A stretch of DNA of 64,000 nt from Cytobacillus sp. NJ13 (GTDB taxonomy: Bacteria; Bacillota; Bacilli; Bacillales; Cytobacillaceae), in contig JAUCFP010000006.1 in NCBI GenBank assembly GCA_030348385.1, forward strand, positions 124,001 through 188,000. The letters run 5' to 3'. The notes beneath the pieces were generated by a model. That model was given only the letters and a program-made list of their open reading frames with translations, did not search any database and was not told the DNA's origin. This document shows, piece after piece, positions 1 through 8,054 of the stretch. The translations under genes were made by a program, and so were the position numbers. The stretch's first letter is position 1; the number at the start of each line of letters is the position of its first letter.

Positions 1-87
1 GTAATGTGTGCTTTTGGGTACAGAGTGAAAGACCCAAGGCCGAAAACACGCAGACCATTCGATGATATTGTAAAGTGGATTGATTAG
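1..87 (+). CDS. Nitroreductase family protein, C-terminal end (partial)
   Basis: The first 28 codons are open and end at TAG (85-87); the gene begins left of the window. The visible tail contains GYRVKDPRPKTRRPFDD, which resembles the conserved C-terminus of NAD(P)H-dependent nitroreductases (the YfkO/NfsA-like group, flavin enzymes that reduce nitro compounds and quinones). Only the last residues are visible, so the substrate cannot be judged. A strong terminator starts at the stop codon. The family call rests on this short motif and is moderate. Confidence 0.6.
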   Translation, partial: VMCAFGYRVKDPRPKTRRPFDDIVKWID

Positions 88-116
88 GAAAAGAGCTTTG
101 ACTCTTTTCCTTTTTA
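87..116 (+). terminator. Rho-independent terminator after nitroreductase
   Basis: Perfect 9-bp stem GGAAAAGAG/CTCTTTTCC (87-95 with 102-110), a 6-base loop and a T-rich tail. It overlaps the stop codon of the upstream gene. Confidence 0.85.
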
Positions 117-225
117 GTTTTTTAAAGGAAAATTCAGCTCAAAGAGAGAACAATACTTTTGAAAGATGGTGGCTGGTTATTTTTCTTATATTCTGGCTTA
201 CTTTTTAATAAATGAGGTGTAATCT

Positions 226-1035
226 ATGAATCTAGTGATGAAAAGTGACTTAGCTGAGAGGCTGGACCAGGCAGAGACAGATGTGCTGCACTCCAAATTG
301 ACGGCTATTAAAAATCGGGATGGAAACCCAATGGGCGTGGAAATCGAAAGAATTGGCCAGACAACTGCTTTTTATGCCAGGAATATTCCGGGTCCATCCT
401 TCAATCTTGTAAAAGGATTTAACGAAGCTGATGCCGAAGTACTGGATCAAATAGTCGATTTTTACCTGGGAAAAGGAATCCCAATTCGATTGGAGATCAC
501 ACCATCAAACGGATCATCAGATTTACTGAAGATGCTTCATCAAAAAGGATTTTATCAATGTGATTTCCATACCACTTTGTTTGCGGAGCCTTCAGATCTT
601 ATGGACTTTCCCATTCATGCTGGTATTGATATACGCAGGATGCAAAGAAAGGATTTTGGTCTTTTCGGTGAGGTGTATACAAAAGGATTTGGCATGCCTG
701 GATTCCTTAGCCAGGGTATAGCTGAAAATAATAAGGTGCTTTATGACAATAAAAACTGGGTTTTTTACCTCGCATTTGTAAACAATGAACCAGCTGGAAT
801 AGGTGCCATTTTTATGGAAGAAGGGGTAGCAAATCTTGCGGCTGCTGCTGTTTTGCCTTCATTCAGAAACAGGGGAGTACACAGCGCACTTATTCAAGCC
901 CGCATTTATCAGGCGATTACAAATAATTGCGAGCTGGTGACAGGTCAGGCAAGGTTTGGTTCAGCAAGTCAGAATAATATGGAAAAAGCAGGTTTGAAAA
1001 TTGGATATACAAAAGCAATCTGGATAAGGGAATAA
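226..1035 (+). CDS. GNAT family N-acetyltransferase, two-domain type
   Basis: A 269-residue protein that would transfer an acetyl group from acetyl-CoA to an unknown acceptor. The C-terminal half carries the GNAT acetyl-CoA loop (FRNRGVHSAL, about residues 211-220) after the usual beta strand (NLAAAAVLP). The N-terminal half looks like a second, degenerate GNAT-like fold, and the length fits double-GNAT proteins. The start ATG at 226 has GAGGTG about 8 bases upstream. It appears monocistronic, between a terminator and the corA leader. The substrate cannot be read from the sequence. Confidence 0.75.
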   Translation: MNLVMKSDLAERLDQAETDVLHSKLTAIKNRDGNPMGVEIERIGQTTAFYARNIPGPSFNLVKGFNEADAEVLDQIVDFYLGKGIPIRLEITPSNGSSDLLKMLHQKGFYQCDFHTTLFAEPSDLMDFPIHAGIDIRRMQRKDFGLFGEVYTKGFGMPGFLSQGIAENNKVLYDNKNWVFYLAFVNNEPAGIGAIFMEEGVANLAAAAVLPSFRNRGVHSALIQARIYQAITNNCELVTGQARFGSASQNNMEKAGLKIGYTKAIWIRE

Positions 1036-1110
1036 AACCATACATGATTTGACTTTAATCACCAAAGTATTTTCTAGTTTAACAAAGCAAGGTGAAGAGG
1101 TAAACAATAA

Positions 1111-1142
1111 ATATCCCAGTGGAAGAGTCCTCACTAGGATAT
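1111..1142 (+). other. Hairpin in the corA leader
   Basis: ATATCC-C-AGTG pairs with CACT-A-GGATAT (one C/A mismatch, 10-base loop) about 55 bases upstream of corA. There is no T tract, so it is either a weak terminator for the preceding acetyltransferase or a leader structure. I could not fit it to a known magnesium riboswitch, and the 162-base gap is short for the M-box class. Confidence 0.35.
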
Positions 1143-1197
1143 CGTTATCAAAAGTGGAAAAAATACGGTTACAGAATGGAAAGACTAGGAGACAATC

Positions 1198-2154
1198 ATG
1201 ATTAGAATACAAGCTGTTAATAAAAAAAATGAACTGCAGAAAGATCTTACATTTGAGACGCTGAAAGCAGAGTGGGAAAGTTATAAGTGGTTTTGGGTTG
1301 ATTTTGATCAGCCAACCGAAGAGGAAACAGCTGAACTCGACAAGACTTTTCATTTTCATCCCCTGGCAATAGAGGATTGTGTTGTCAAACTCCAGCGCCC
1401 CAAAATGGATTATTATGAAGACTACAGCTTTTTTGTCACCCATAGCTTGAATCCTATTAACGAAGAAAAGCAGGAAATCAACTTTTTTATTGGTTCAAAT
1501 TACATAGTATCGTACCACCATGAACTCTCCAAAGAAATGAATGATGTTTGGGAAAGGCTGAGCCTAAGTAAGAAAATTAATAAATGGGACCCCTATCTGG
1601 TCATGTACCATATCATTGATAAAATAGTGGATAATTATTTTCCCATCGTTTATCAGCTGGAAGATCGTTTGAGTCTCATTGAAGATAATCCAAATGATGA
1701 AACTATGGAAGAATTATTGGAGAAATTATTTGATATCCGCCATCATTTATTGCAGATAAGATATACTGTCATTCCGATGCGGGATTTAATATACCGTGTA
1801 ATTAATTCCCATAGACTTAAAGGGGTAAAGGAAAGATACGAATACTTTGCTGATATTCATGACCACTTATTGAAATTGACTGAAATGATTGATGGAAACA
1901 GGGAATTGACGACCGATATCCGTGACAGTTATTTATCGATCAACTCCCATCAGACAAACCGGGTGATGAGAGTCCTTACCGTGATAACCACCATTTTTAT
2001 GCCATTAACCTTCATAGCGGGCGTTTACGGAATGAATTTTGAAAACATGCCGGAATTAACATGGAAATATGGATACTTTGAAACGCTGTTTTTAATGTTT
2101 ATTATTGCCTTAGGCATGTTTTGGTGGTTTAAGAAGAAGGGCTGGTTTCGGTAA
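1198..2154 (+). CDS. corA: CorA family magnesium/divalent metal transporter
   Basis: A 318-residue membrane channel protein expected to take up Mg2+ (or Co2+/Ni2+) as a pentamer. The long N-terminal part is the cytoplasmic domain rich in acidic and aromatic residues. Near the end are two membrane helices (about 262-282 and 292-312) with the signature YGMNF between them (GMN about 278-280). The C-terminus ends in a basic KKKGW tail as usual. Length matches the family. AGGAGA precedes the ATG. It is monocistronic with its own terminator, and the regulator is unknown. Confidence 0.93.
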   Translation: MIRIQAVNKKNELQKDLTFETLKAEWESYKWFWVDFDQPTEEETAELDKTFHFHPLAIEDCVVKLQRPKMDYYEDYSFFVTHSLNPINEEKQEINFFIGSNYIVSYHHELSKEMNDVWERLSLSKKINKWDPYLVMYHIIDKIVDNYFPIVYQLEDRLSLIEDNPNDETMEELLEKLFDIRHHLLQIRYTVIPMRDLIYRVINSHRLKGVKERYEYFADIHDHLLKLTEMIDGNRELTTDIRDSYLSINSHQTNRVMRVLTVITTIFMPLTFIAGVYGMNFENMPELTWKYGYFETLFLMFIIALGMFWWFKKKGWFR

Positions 2155-2164
2155 AAGAATAATG

Positions 2165-2200
2165 AAAGCTTTGCCTGAAATTATTGGCAGAGCTTTTTTA
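2165..2200 (+). terminator. Terminator after corA
   Basis: AAAGCTTTGCC pairs with GGCAGAGCTTT (2165-2175 with 2186-2196, one G-T pair), followed by T residues. Confidence 0.75.
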
Positions 2201-2314
2201 TTGGAATTTTGTTTTGAGGAAGGGAGGAGAACTTTTACTTATATTGAATGTTAATGTATTAGATTCGCTAAGAAGGGAATTTGTTTGATAAATTAAAGAA
2301 ACGGGTGAACGGGA

Positions 2315-2842
2315 ATGGATATTTTCGAGGTTAAATCGATTGAAGCATATAAGGAAGACCTGTCTAAACTATTGATTAAGGTGGTAAATGAGGGAGCGTC
2401 AATAGGGTTTCTGCCCCCGCTTGAACATGTAGATGCAGAGGAGTATTGGGGAAATTTATTAAAAAACGATGATGTGGTTTTATTTTTAGCTGTAATGGAT
2501 GGGAAAGCTGCTGGAACAATCCAGCTCCATTTATCTCAGAAAGAAAATGGAAGCCATCGTGCGGAAATTGCAAAATTAATGACAGACCCCTCCATCCGCA
2601 GAAAGGGTCTGGGACGCTTGCTATTAAAAGCGGCAGAAGATAAAGCGAAGCAGGATGGCCGAAGCCTTCTAGTGCTTGACACTAGAGAAGGTGATGTTTC
2701 CAATATCCTTTATCAATCAGCAGGATATGTTAAAGCAGGCATCATACCAGGCTTCGCTCAGTCTGCCCAAGGCCAACTGGAGGCTACAGTGATTTACTAT
2801 AAAAATCTAAACATCACTTTTGACACAAAAAATCCAAGTTAA
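2315..2842 (+). CDS. GNAT family N-acetyltransferase
   Basis: A 175-residue single-domain acetyltransferase. The acetyl-CoA motif is IRRKGLGRLLL (about residues 95-105), followed by the typical pattern of a small helix and LYQSAGYVK near the end. The strand before it (AEIAKLMTDP) matches the usual GNAT beta-4. The substrate is unknown. AACGGGA precedes the ATG. It stands alone between the corA terminator and the modA remnant. Confidence 0.8.
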   Translation: MDIFEVKSIEAYKEDLSKLLIKVVNEGASIGFLPPLEHVDAEEYWGNLLKNDDVVLFLAVMDGKAAGTIQLHLSQKENGSHRAEIAKLMTDPSIRRKGLGRLLLKAAEDKAKQDGRSLLVLDTREGDVSNILYQSAGYVKAGIIPGFAQSAQGQLEATVIYYKNLNITFDTKNPS

Positions 2843-2926
2843 TAGAATGCTGCTCTTAATTTTTCATTTATAATGATAAGGTATATTATATTTAACAGAT
2901 GTATTTCTATTTACAAAGGAGTTTAT

Positions 2927-3064
2927 ATGATTAATTTCTATCCGCTGGGAGTTTTAAATGAGAGTAAAAACCGGGAGTCGGCACAGCTTTTCTGCGGATT
3001 TATGCAATCCGAACAAGGTATGTCTAAAATGGAGCAATACGGTTTTTCTAACCAGCTGAAATGA
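2927..3064 (+). pseudogene. modA: ModA molybdate-binding protein, C-terminal remnant
   Basis: Forty-five codons reading YPLGVLNESKN, then FCGFMQSEQG and MEQYGF. This is the typical C-terminus of periplasmic molybdate-binding lipoproteins, which normally run to about 250-260 residues. The signal peptide and nearly all of both lobes are missing. The stub still has an ATG (2927) with AAAGGAG five bases before it, and it ends TGA overlapping the ATG of modB by four bases, as in an intact modAB pair. An internal or upstream deletion is the simple reading. The stub may now act only as a translational leader for modB. Confidence 0.65.
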
Positions 3065-3729
3065 TTCAATCCGAATACTTTTGGTCACCGGTTAAACTCT
3101 CATTAGAAATTGCCTCTATATCGCTTCTCGCTGTTTTAGTGATAGGGGTTTTTGCTGCAAAACTGATGGCAAATCGGACATTTAAAGGCCAGGCAATTAT
3201 TGATACTTTACTGCTTTTACCATTGGTCCTTCCGCCTTCCGTTGTAGGATTTCTGCTGATTGTGGTTTTCGGAAAGCAATCTTTTGTCGGCCGAGGGTTT
3301 GAATGGCTGTTTAACGGGCCAGTCATTTTCTCGTGGTGGGCTGCTGTTATTGCAGCGGCCGTTGTAGCCTTTCCTCTGATGTATCAATCTGCCAGGGCAG
3401 GTTTTGAATCCATTGACAATGAGATTGAAGACGCCTCAAGAGTCGATGGTGCATCTGATTTAAAGGTTTTTCTGTATGTAACGATGCCGCTGGCTTCTAA
3501 AGCCATCATGACAGGAGCAATATTAAGCTTTGCAAGGGCAATAGGAGAATTTGGGGCCACATTAATGTTTGCAGGCAATATTCCCGGAAAGACACAAACA
3601 CTTCCCACCGCGATCTACGTTGCTATGGATTCAGGGGATATGGAACTTGCGTGGATGTGGGTTATAATTATATTGCTGATATCAACTTCCATGCTTGTGT
3701 TTATGAATTTTATAAAGAAACGATTTTAG
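3061..3729 (+). CDS. modB: Molybdate ABC transporter permease ModB
   Basis: A 222-residue inner-membrane permease with about five hydrophobic helices. The cytoplasmic EAA-like loop (EIEDASRVDGAS, about residues 122-133) contacts the ATPase, and the region ARAIGEFGATLMFAGNIPGK is diagnostic of ModB/CysU-type permeases. Length is normal. The ATG overlaps the TGA of the modA remnant. No modC ATPase gene follows and the binding protein is truncated, so in this locus the transporter is incomplete. A molybdopterin enzyme lies 11 kb downstream and would need another molybdate source or a second uptake system. Confidence 0.88.
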   Translation: MIQSEYFWSPVKLSLEIASISLLAVLVIGVFAAKLMANRTFKGQAIIDTLLLLPLVLPPSVVGFLLIVVFGKQSFVGRGFEWLFNGPVIFSWWAAVIAAAVVAFPLMYQSARAGFESIDNEIEDASRVDGASDLKVFLYVTMPLASKAIMTGAILSFARAIGEFGATLMFAGNIPGKTQTLPTAIYVAMDSGDMELAWMWVIIILLISTSMLVFMNFIKKRF

Positions 3730-3731
3730 AA

Positions 3732-3766
3732 AGGCAGATTGCAGTCAAGTGCAATCTGCCTCTTAA
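3732..3766. terminator. Bidirectional terminator between modB and alcohol dehydrogenase
   Basis: Perfect 12-bp stem AGGCAGATTGCA/TGCAATCTGCCT (3732-3743 with 3750-3761) between two convergent genes. The tail is only moderately T-rich. Confidence 0.8.
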
Positions 3767-4962
3767 TCTTTTATCAGCTGGTACAGTCTAAACATATCAT
3801 CTCTGCTGAAGATTTTCGGAACAGGATACAGGGGATTGGCTTCCATTAAGGCACGTTCAGCCATGAGTGGAATGTCACTGTCTTGAATTCCACTCACTTT
3901 TGGCGGAATCCCCATTTTACTGTTAAGGGATTTTATGCTGAGGATAAAGTTCTTTGCATTTTCTTCAGCCGAATCTGCTGCATCGCCGATACCAGCGGCC
4001 ACTGCCAGCTCAGCCAAAGGATTCCACACTGCCTCTCCATAATGCTCCAGGACATATGGAAGGATGACGGCATTTGCCAAACCGTGAGGGACTGAATAAA
4101 AACCTCCGAGCGTATGGGCAATAGCATGAACATTGCCAACATAGGCCCTGGTGAAAGCCAGTCCTGCGAGATAGGCAGCTTTTTGCATATTGGCTCTTGC
4201 CGTCAGGTTTTCACCATTCTGGTATGTTTCATAAAGATTATCATAAATTAGCCGGACTGCATCCATGCTGAATTTTCTAGTCTCTGCTGTATTGCTTCTG
4301 CCAATGTAGGCTTCGATGGCATGGGTTAATGCATCCATACCGGTTGCAGCTGTTATATGAGGAGGCATTTTTAATGTAATCAACGGGTCAAGAACTGCAT
4401 AATGCGGGATTAGGTTCAAATCAATGATCGCATATTTTTCATGTGATTTGGTGTCGGTAATGACCGCTGCAACAGTGGCTTCACTTCCAGTACCTGCTGT
4501 GGTCGGGACTGCATAAATGGGAGGGAGCTCTTTTCTAACCTTAAATTGGCCTTTCAATTGTGAAATGCTTTTCTCTGGCCTCGCAACTCTTGCACCAACT
4601 CCTTTGGCGCAATCCATCGGAGAACCTCCGCCAAAAGCAATAATCCCCTGGCAATTATTCTTTTTATAAACTTCCAGTCCTTCTTCAATATTAGTAATTG
4701 TCGGATTTGGAATGGTTTTATCATATATAAAAAATTCAATGTTCTTTTTCTGTAAATTTGACAGCAACTCATTCATTAGGCCAAGAGCACTGATGCCGCT
4801 GTCAGTTACAATCAGAATTCTGCTGATGTTTTTATCTTTAATAACGTCAGGAAGTTTGTCCAGGCTATTTGCACCTTCTAATAATTCCGGTTCCCGCCAT
4901 GGCAGAAAAGGCGATGCCAGCTTGAAGATTTTTTGATACATTCGGCAGTATGCATTATACAT
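3763..4962 (-). CDS. Iron-containing alcohol dehydrogenase
   Basis: A 399-residue NAD(P)-dependent alcohol/aldehyde oxidoreductase of the group III Fe family. The nucleotide-binding loop is FGGGSPMDCAKG (about residues 108-119), followed by PTTAGTGSE. The metal-binding set is visible as GMDALTHAIEAY, the AIAHTLGG histidine and the VPHGLANA histidine. Length is typical. The start ATG at 4962 sits five bases after GAGGTG. It is transcribed divergently from the MhqR operon, so the palindrome at 5138-5155 could also affect it, although it lies about 180 bases upstream. The substrate is unknown. Confidence 0.9.
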   Translation of the reverse strand: MYNAYCRMYQKIFKLASPFLPWREPELLEGANSLDKLPDVIKDKNISRILIVTDSGISALGLMNELLSNLQKKNIEFFIYDKTIPNPTITNIEEGLEVYKKNNCQGIIAFGGGSPMDCAKGVGARVARPEKSISQLKGQFKVRKELPPIYAVPTTAGTGSEATVAAVITDTKSHEKYAIIDLNLIPHYAVLDPLITLKMPPHITAATGMDALTHAIEAYIGRSNTAETRKFSMDAVRLIYDNLYETYQNGENLTARANMQKAAYLAGLAFTRAYVGNVHAIAHTLGGFYSVPHGLANAVILPYVLEHYGEAVWNPLAELAVAAGIGDAADSAEENAKNFILSIKSLNSKMGIPPKVSGIQDSDIPLMAERALMEANPLYPVPKIFSRDDMFRLYQLIKD

Positions 4963-5137
4963 CCCCTCACCTCTAATTTATTGAAAAATTCTAATATTGC
5001 AATTCATATATACCTTTATGTTAAAGAAGAAGTCAATATGCCTAATGAAATAAAATGTTCAGTGCGTTTTCGCTGCAGAATGAAGAAAGAGTTCTTCAAT
5101 CCGGAAGATTGACACAATCAAAGAAGTAATTTATAAT

Positions 5138-5155
5138 TATCTCGAAATCAAGATA
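5138..5155. promoter_or_regulatory. Candidate MhqR operator (palindrome)
   Basis: TATCTCGA-AA-TCAAGATA is an 18-bp inverted repeat about 30 bases upstream of the MarR-type gene. From memory, the MhqR operator of B. subtilis has the arms ATCTcga/tcGAGAT, and this site matches both arms. This would make the operon autorepressed and inducible by quinones. The operator identity is inferred, but the palindrome is directly visible. Confidence 0.65.
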
Positions 5156-5185
5156 AATTAATTCGAGGTATTGGCAGGTGATAAT

Positions 5186-5614
5186 ATGAAAAGGTCGTGC
5201 CCTAACCCGGCATTCCTGATTCTCATGCAGACATCCAAGTCCATCCATGAATGCATTAAGGACAGTATCACCAATTATAGTCTTAGCATGACCGAATTTG
5301 CAGTGCTGGAAGCTCTATACCACAAAGATATGCAAACGATACACGAAATTGGTAAGAGGATATTAATTACGAGCGGCTCGATGACTTATGTGATTGATAA
5401 GCTTGTGGAAAAGGGATATGCCAAACGGATCGCATGTCCGAATGACCGCCGGGCGATTCATATTGGTTTAACTGACAAAGGCAATAAGTTATTGGAAGAG
5501 ATTATGCCAAAACACCAGCAATGGGTGAACTCTTTTTTTGAAGAATTGAATTCAGCTGAGCTGGATCATTTAATAAATTTACTTCAAAAAGTGAAAAGAC
5601 GAACAGAGATTTAA
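5186..5614 (+). CDS. mhqR: MarR family repressor, MhqR-like
   Basis: A 142-residue winged-helix regulator. The recognition region reads TEFAVLEALYHK, then TSGSMTYVIDKLVEKGYAKR, then CPNDRRAIHIGLTDKG, close to B. subtilis MhqR, the repressor of quinone- and catechol-inducible dioxygenase genes. I prefer the ATG at 5186 because AGGTG lies five bases upstream; a TTG at 5171 in the same frame is possible. The downstream genes (dioxygenase, esterase, quinone reductase) match the known MhqR regulon types, which supports the call. The upstream palindrome suggests autorepression. Confidence 0.8.
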   Translation: MKRSCPNPAFLILMQTSKSIHECIKDSITNYSLSMTEFAVLEALYHKDMQTIHEIGKRILITSGSMTYVIDKLVEKGYAKRIACPNDRRAIHIGLTDKGNKLLEEIMPKHQQWVNSFFEELNSAELDHLINLLQKVKRRTEI

Positions 5615-5626
5615 ATCCTGGTTTAA

Positions 5627-5637
5627 TATCTTGAAAT
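5627..5637 (+). promoter_or_regulatory. Possible MhqR half-site
   Basis: TATCTTGAAAT repeats one arm of the upstream palindrome in the gap before the dioxygenase gene. The second arm is poor, so this may be a weak secondary site or chance. Confidence 0.3.
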
Positions 5638-5708
5638 AAAAATATTTGAATTGTAATGAGTTTTATTGGCTGAATTTAGGTTACATTAAATAGGAAGAGG
5701 TGTAAAAA

Positions 5709-6647
5709 GTGGGCAGAAAAACTAGTGGGATCCATCATATCACTGCCATCGTCGGCCATCCGCAGGAGAATGTCGATTTCTATGCAGGAGTACTAGGTTT
5801 GAGAATGGTCAAGCAGACCGTGAATTTTGACGACCCCGGCACTTATCATCTGTACTTTGGCAATGGAGAAGGAAAGCCGGGGACAATTATTACTTTCTTT
5901 CCATGGGCAAATGCCTTCCATGGAGTAATAGGGGATGGCCAGGTTGGGGTCACTTCCTATGCCATTCCCAAGGGTGCCCTTGGATTTTGGCAAGACAGAT
6001 TTAAGGAACTCAAAATTTCTTACACAATAGAAAAAAGATTCGGAGAAGAATCAATAAAGCTTCTTGATCCGCATGGCCTCGTATTAGAAATGGTAGAAAG
6101 AGATGAGGGAGAGCCTAATACATGGTCTTTTGGAGGCATCACTCCTGATGTTGCAATAAAGGGTTTTGCTGGGGCGACTCTTTATTCATCCCAGCCTGAA
6201 CAAACGGCACATCTGCTTGAAAAGGTAATGGGCCTTGAACGCATTGGAGAAGAAGGAGAAATGATCCGGTTCCAATCCTCAGCCCAAATCGGCAATGTCA
6301 TAGACCTGAAAAAGATTTCCGGCAAGCGCGGCCAGATGGGTGTCGGCACTGTCCATCATATCGCCTGGCGGGCAGAAGATGACGAGGATCAATTGGAGTG
6401 GCAGGAATATGTGAGGTCAAATGGCTATGGCGTCACGCCAGTCAGAGACCGGAATTATTTTAATGCCATTTATTTTCGGGAGCAAGGGGAAATTCTTTTT
6501 GAGATTGCAACCGACCCTCCTGGATTTGCGCATGATGAATCACCTGGGAAAATGGGAGAGAAGCTGATGCTTCCTGAACAATATGAGGATATGAGAAATC
6601 GCATCGAGCGGAAATTAATCCCTTTTGAAGTTAGGGAACTGGATTAA
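5709..6647 (+). CDS. Ring-cleaving dioxygenase, VOC family (MhqO/MhqA-like)
   Basis: A 312-residue protein with two vicinal-oxygen-chelate halves, expected to bind Fe2+ or another divalent metal and open hydroquinone or catechol rings. The N-terminal half begins GIHHITAIVG with the metal histidine. The C-terminal half has GTVHHIAWR, and the glutamate ligand is in ILFEIATDPPGF. The start is GTG (5709) with GGAAGAGGTG upstream. It is the first catalytic gene after mhqR, and 20 bases separate it from the esterase gene. Family and context agree well; the actual substrate is inferred from the MhqR regulon. Confidence 0.87.
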   Translation: MGRKTSGIHHITAIVGHPQENVDFYAGVLGLRMVKQTVNFDDPGTYHLYFGNGEGKPGTIITFFPWANAFHGVIGDGQVGVTSYAIPKGALGFWQDRFKELKISYTIEKRFGEESIKLLDPHGLVLEMVERDEGEPNTWSFGGITPDVAIKGFAGATLYSSQPEQTAHLLEKVMGLERIGEEGEMIRFQSSAQIGNVIDLKKISGKRGQMGVGTVHHIAWRAEDDEDQLEWQEYVRSNGYGVTPVRDRNYFNAIYFREQGEILFEIATDPPGFAHDESPGKMGEKLMLPEQYEDMRNRIERKLIPFEVRELD

Positions 6648-6667
6648 AACGAAGAGGGGAAGATACT

Positions 6668-7270
6668 ATGAAACATATTTTTCAAAAAGGAAAAGATCCT
6701 TCTAGACCTGTATTATTGCTGCTTCACGGAACGGGAGGTACAGAGACTGACCTGCTTCCGCTTGCAGGGCATATTGATCCGGAGGCCTCTGTTCTAAGTG
6801 TGCGCGGAAATGTGCTGGAAAATGGCATGCCGAGATTTTTCCGCAGGCTCGCAGAAGGTGTCTTTGATGAAGAAGATCTTGTTTTTCGCACAAAAGAATT
6901 AAACGGCTTTTTAGATGAAGCTGCACAAAAGTACGAATTTGAGCGTGAAAACATTGTGGCAATTGGCTATTCAAATGGAGCTAATATTGCAGGAAGCCTA
7001 TTATTCCATCATGAAAACTCCTTAAGAGCAGCGATTCTGCACCATCCAATGGTTCCAAGGCGTGGTGCTGAATTGCCAGATCTAGGCGGAACATCAGTAT
7101 TTATCGCTGCAGGAACCAATGACCCGATATGTCCTGCCGAAGAATCCACTGATTTACAGTCTTTATTGGAAAGTGCAGGAGCGAAGGTCGAACTTCACTG
7201 GGAAAGTTTTGGTCACCAATTAACCATGGGTGAGGTTCAGGCTGCAGCCCGCTGGTATAAACAAATATAA
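6668..7270 (+). CDS. mhqD: Alpha/beta hydrolase, MhqD-like carboxylesterase
   Basis: A 200-residue cytosolic serine esterase. It shows the oxyanion region LLLHGTGG, the nucleophile elbow GYSNGAN (Ser about 105), the acid AGTNDPICPAEE and the catalytic GHQL histidine. The size and motifs match the phospholipase/carboxylesterase family. MhqD in B. subtilis is induced by 2-methylhydroquinone and lies next to its dioxygenase, as here. RBS AGAGGGGAAG precedes the ATG. It is probably co-transcribed with the dioxygenase. Confidence 0.85.
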   Translation: MKHIFQKGKDPSRPVLLLLHGTGGTETDLLPLAGHIDPEASVLSVRGNVLENGMPRFFRRLAEGVFDEEDLVFRTKELNGFLDEAAQKYEFERENIVAIGYSNGANIAGSLLFHHENSLRAAILHHPMVPRRGAELPDLGGTSVFIAAGTNDPICPAEESTDLQSLLESAGAKVELHWESFGHQLTMGEVQAAARWYKQI

Positions 7271-7327
7271 AAATAGTTAATCTAATGAATTAAAAGGGAA
7301 GAGAATGAAAGAATAGGCGGTGCAGAC

Positions 7328-7993
7328 ATGGGTATCCTATCAAGGTTATTTGGAAATTCAACTAAAAAGGAGACGATTAATATGGAAAATGTAAAATTGG
7401 CAGTCATTTTTTACAGCATGGGCGGAACAAACTATCAATTATCTAAATGGGCGGAGGAAGGCGGCAAAGAAGCTGGTGCGGAAGTTAAAGTTTTTAAGGT
7501 TCCAGAACTGGCGCCGCAATCAGCAATTGAAGGCAATCCTGCATGGAAAGCAACTGTCGAGGCGACAAAGGATGTGCCTGAAATTAAGCCGGACGATCTT
7601 GAATGGGCAGATGCCATTATATTCAGCGTACCAACCCGTTTCGGCAATATGCCTTCCCAAATGAAGCAGTTCCTTGATACAACTGGCGGTCTTTGGGCGA
7701 AAGGAAAGCTTGCGAATAAGGCAGTAAGCGCAATGACATCAGCCCAAAATCCGCATGGCGGCCAGGAAGCAACTATTCTTTCGCTTTATACTACCATGTA
7801 TCATTGGGGTGCGATTGTGGCTGCTCCTGGCTATACAGATCCGGTTCTCTTCGGAGCAGGCGGCAATCCATATGGAACAAGTGTAACGGTTGACCAGGAT
7901 GGAAAAATGATCGAAGATGTGAAGGAAGCTGTTAAGCATCAGGCGAAAAGAACTGTCACAGTTGCCGGATGGGTTAAAAAAGGTAATCAATAA
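7328..7993 (+). CDS. NAD(P)H:quinone oxidoreductase, WrbA type
   Basis: A flavodoxin-fold enzyme that reduces quinones by two electrons to protect against redox cycling. The FMN loop (VIFYSMGGTNYQLSK), the second loop (FSVPTRFGNMPSQMKQFLD) and the third (TSAQNPHGGQEAT) are all present. Two starts are plausible. ATG 7328 follows AGGCGGTG and gives 221 residues. ATG 7382 follows AAAAGGAG, begins MENVKLAV at the usual family N-terminus and gives 203 residues. The longer form adds a short MGILSRLFGN leader. The gene fits the quinone-detoxification theme of the operon. Confidence 0.88.
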   Translation: MGILSRLFGNSTKKETINMENVKLAVIFYSMGGTNYQLSKWAEEGGKEAGAEVKVFKVPELAPQSAIEGNPAWKATVEATKDVPEIKPDDLEWADAIIFSVPTRFGNMPSQMKQFLDTTGGLWAKGKLANKAVSAMTSAQNPHGGQEATILSLYTTMYHWGAIVAAPGYTDPVLFGAGGNPYGTSVTVDQDGKMIEDVKEAVKHQAKRTVTVAGWVKKGNQ

Positions 7994-8000
7994 TCATAGA

Positions 8001-8030
8001 GGGAGCAATTGTTCTGCAATTGCTCCCTTT
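8001..8030 (+). terminator. Hairpin between quinone reductase and pirin
   Basis: Perfect 11-bp stem GGGAGCAATTG/CAATTGCTCCC with loop TTCTG, followed by only TTTA. It probably ends or attenuates transcription before pirin. Confidence 0.65.
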
Positions 8031-8054
8031 ACATGTAAAGGGGAGAAATGGCAT

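Noticed and set aside
7962..8054. Upstream extension of the pirin frame overlapping the quinone reductase
   Set aside because: The hairpin at 8001-8030 and the good ribosome site before ATG 8055 argue for the shorter protein.
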